From: CAXXOK01 sp963675365 | GTDB lineage: Bacteria; Bacillota; Clostridia; Christensenellales; Aristaeellaceae | Assembly: GCA_963675365.2 (NCBI GenBank) | Contig: CAXXVA010000003.1 | Coordinates: 1,302,001 to 1,366,000 of the forward strand | Direction of reading: 5' to 3' | Length of the DNA: 64,000 nucleotides | In this document: one piece after another, positions 62,363-64,000 of the stretch | Position numbering within the stretch: the stretch's first letter is position 1 | Layout of the letters: each line of letters starts with the position of its first letter | Translations under genes and position numbers: made by a program | The notes under the pieces: model-generated | The model's database searches: none | Told to the model about the DNA's origin: nothing | Seen by the model: only the letters and a program-made list of their open reading frames with translations

Positions 62363-63883
62363 TCATGATAACCACCGTCTCTTGCGCCTTTCCAACAGCG
62401 TAGACGGCAGAATGCCATAGAATTTTTTGAATGATTTGCTGAAATAGTAAACGTCAATATATCCTACTTGCTGAGCTACAGACGTCACTGTGGCTTCCGG
62501 TGACACGGAAAGCGCCTCTCTGGCGTGTTCCATTCGCACTTGCAGCAAATAACGGGTCAATGAGCATCCATATTCCGCCTTGAATATTTTACTTAAATAG
62601 CTTGGATTTGCTCCAACAATTGATGCAATTCGGTCCAGCCCAATCTCCGCAGACGTATAATTGCTTTCAATATAGCACCGCGCCTCCTCGGCTTTACGAT
62701 GTGTGGAAGGAGGGTGTCGATTGTCTATCCACTGTGCCAGCTGCGTGATAGCATCACTCAGAGTTTGGCAGATCTCTGTAACCTGCGCACCGGTTTTCTC
62801 AATACCCCGCTTGGCGTTCGTTAAAATTGCAGATGGATATTCTCCGGTTTCCGCCATGCATTTATCCAAATTCATCAGCATATTCATAGGTATATAGAAT
62901 ATCGCCTGCCGACCCGACTCCTCCTCAGTCAAGCGTTGAAAAATCTTACGGATCAGGGATATCGAGCCGTCCCAGTCATGCGCGCGGTAAAGCGTTTGCA
63001 GCTTCAGCGGATCGTACGCCGCAATCGACAAAAACTCAGCACGGCTTTGCGCCTCATACGGCTGTACGTTCCTATCCGCCGTCTGTGACGCCGCCTGTGC
63101 CTCGTCCCAGGCAGCATGCAGCTCCAGACTTTCATGTACAGCGCTTACCCCGCCGCAAAGCCCCTCCGTTACCGCCTGATTTTCCAGAAAATGTTGCAGG
63201 CAAAGAGAAAGCTGTTCAGCATCATCGTCACTGATGACCGCATATAACCGCTGCTCAGTCGAAACAAACACCGTATTGGAAAAGCCGTCAAGAATCACTT
63301 TTTGTATATCATCCTGCCACATCAAGTTTACCTCCAGCAGTAAAACAAAGGCATATCGATGCAAAGGCAGTCCACGTTTCCCCCATTCGCTGCGTTGTAT
63401 TTCCGCGCAGCCAGATTGCATAAGTTGAGATATTAAGAACTGGGTTTGTTCTAGCTGAATACGTTCACGCAGTAAAGAACCAATCTCCCCGTTTTTCGCG
63501 GCAATCGCATCCAAATTGCTGCGCGCGGCTTGCAGGGCATCTGTTAGTTCTTCTGGATCTAGCGGCTTGAGCACAAACCGTACCACACCCAGGCAAATCG
63601 CATCTCTGGCAAAATCGAACTCTCCAAACGCGCTGAGAATGATAACCTGAACATTGGGAAGAAACATTTTGATCTTACGCGAAGCCTCCAGTCCGTTCCC
63701 ATGCGGAATGTTAATATCCATAATCAAAATATCCGGCCAAAGTTCACGGGCCAAAGAAATTGCTTGACGCCCATCTTCAGCCTCGCCGACGACATTCATA
63801 CCCAATGACGGCCAATGGATCACCGCCCTCACAAGACGGCGCTGCAGATCCTCGTCATCAACGATTAATACACGCACAAGCAC
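62363..63883 (-). CDS. YesN-type response regulator with AraC DNA-binding domain
   Basis: A 506-residue regulator: receiver domain with 'IVDDED' and Asp in 'ILIMDINIPHGNG', 'FVLKPL' Lys, a linker of about 270 residues, and two AraC helix-turn-helices ('RIASIVGANPSYLSKIFKAEYG', 'VTSVAQQVGYIDVYYFSKSFKKFYGILPS'). GTG 63883 has AAGGA 6 nt upstream and overlaps the kinase gene by 26 bp. It probably activates the GHL6/ABC operon directly downstream. Confidence 0.92.
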   Translation of the reverse strand: MLVRVLIVDDEDLQRRLVRAVIHWPSLGMNVVGEAEDGRQAISLARELWPDILIMDINIPHGNGLEASRKIKMFLPNVQVIILSAFGEFDFARDAICLGVVRFVLKPLDPEELTDALQAARSNLDAIAAKNGEIGSLLRERIQLEQTQFLISQLMQSGCAEIQRSEWGKRGLPLHRYAFVLLLEVNLMWQDDIQKVILDGFSNTVFVSTEQRLYAVISDDDAEQLSLCLQHFLENQAVTEGLCGGVSAVHESLELHAAWDEAQAASQTADRNVQPYEAQSRAEFLSIAAYDPLKLQTLYRAHDWDGSISLIRKIFQRLTEEESGRQAIFYIPMNMLMNLDKCMAETGEYPSAILTNAKRGIEKTGAQVTEICQTLSDAITQLAQWIDNRHPPSTHRKAEEARCYIESNYTSAEIGLDRIASIVGANPSYLSKIFKAEYGCSLTRYLLQVRMEHAREALSVSPEATVTSVAQQVGYIDVYYFSKSFKKFYGILPSTLLERRKRRWLS

Positions 63884-64000
63884 TTTCCGTCCTTTCTTCT
63901 CCCGGCAAAATTACAATGACAGTTGTCCCTTTCCCTAACATACTGTCGATTTTCAGACCATATTCCGCACCAAAATACAGCTTCAGCCGCCTGTCAATAT
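63858..64000 (-). CDS. Sensor histidine kinase, C-terminal end only
   Basis: The last 46 codons of a YesM-type kinase, cut by the window edge. 'LYFGAEYGLKIDSMLGKGTTVIVILPG' is the usual end of the ATPase domain (compare 'LFGNRYGLDVESVPGEGTLVSIHLP' in the kinase at 32.2 kb). It partners with the overlapping response regulator. Confidence 0.85.
   Translation of the reverse strand, partial: IDRRLKLYFGAEYGLKIDSMLGKGTTVIVILPGEERTESACACINR

Noticed and set aside
1..64000. CRISPR arrays, rRNA genes, transposases
   Set aside because: No regularly spaced repeats, rRNA-like stretches or transposase motifs were seen on reading both strands.

Overview
The window looks like a chromosome segment of a fermentative, carbohydrate-scavenging member of the Bacillota, probably a gut-type clostridium. 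This is inferred from GC content near 50%, strong AGGAGG-type ribosome binding sites, YesM/YesN-type two-component systems, four CUT1 sugar ABC importers without their own ATPase, GH105 and GH32 enzymes, a split transketolase and a ROK repressor. The species cannot be fixed from the sequence. I saw no rRNA, no intact tRNA and no CRISPR array.

Left part (1-10.3 kb): a GntR regulator cut by the window edge; a divergently transcribed phosphomannose-isomerase-like cupin gene; a LacI regulator with an aldolase and a 2-keto-3-deoxygalactonate kinase (galactonate-type catabolism); then a compact cluster encoding Na+-NQR-like subunits B, C, D, E and F plus one unknown 152-residue protein. No NqrA, RnfC or RnfB gene is next to it, and NqrB appears to start with ATT.

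Middle (10.3-41.4 kb): an accessory block bounded by two direct repeats. Each repeat consists of a terminator, the 3' half of a tRNA-Pro gene and a decayed copy of one unknown gene. Inside lie two sugar-uptake loci, all on the minus strand. The first (about 11.1-30.6 kb) runs from a YesM/YesN pair through solute-binding protein and permeases to a QueG-like Fe-S protein, three Gfo/Idh/MocA oxidoreductases, a degenerate aldolase-VOC fusion, an IlvD/Edd-family dehydratase, a broken LacI gene, an Old Yellow Enzyme relative, a zinc alcohol dehydrogenase, an SDR and a fumarate-reductase-like flavoprotein. This looks like an oxidoreductive pathway for an unusual glycoside or sugar acid. The second (31.1-40.5 kb) has an ABC importer, two FAD oxidoreductases, a two-component system and a GH105 hydrolase.

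Right part (41.4-64 kb): split transketolase, a GH32 fructosidase with ABC importer and ROK regulator, a 4.8-kb integrated element (integrase, repressor, small proteins, primase-helicase), a fructokinase, a nonsense-mutated VOC gene, another ABC importer, a GHL6-type glycosidase-like protein, and a response regulator with the tail of its sensor kinase at the window edge.

Recurring themes are SBP-permease-permease modules with a strong stem-loop just after each solute-binding-protein gene, solute-binding proteins with Ala-x-Ala signal peptides and no lipobox cysteine, and many broken genes at island junctions.
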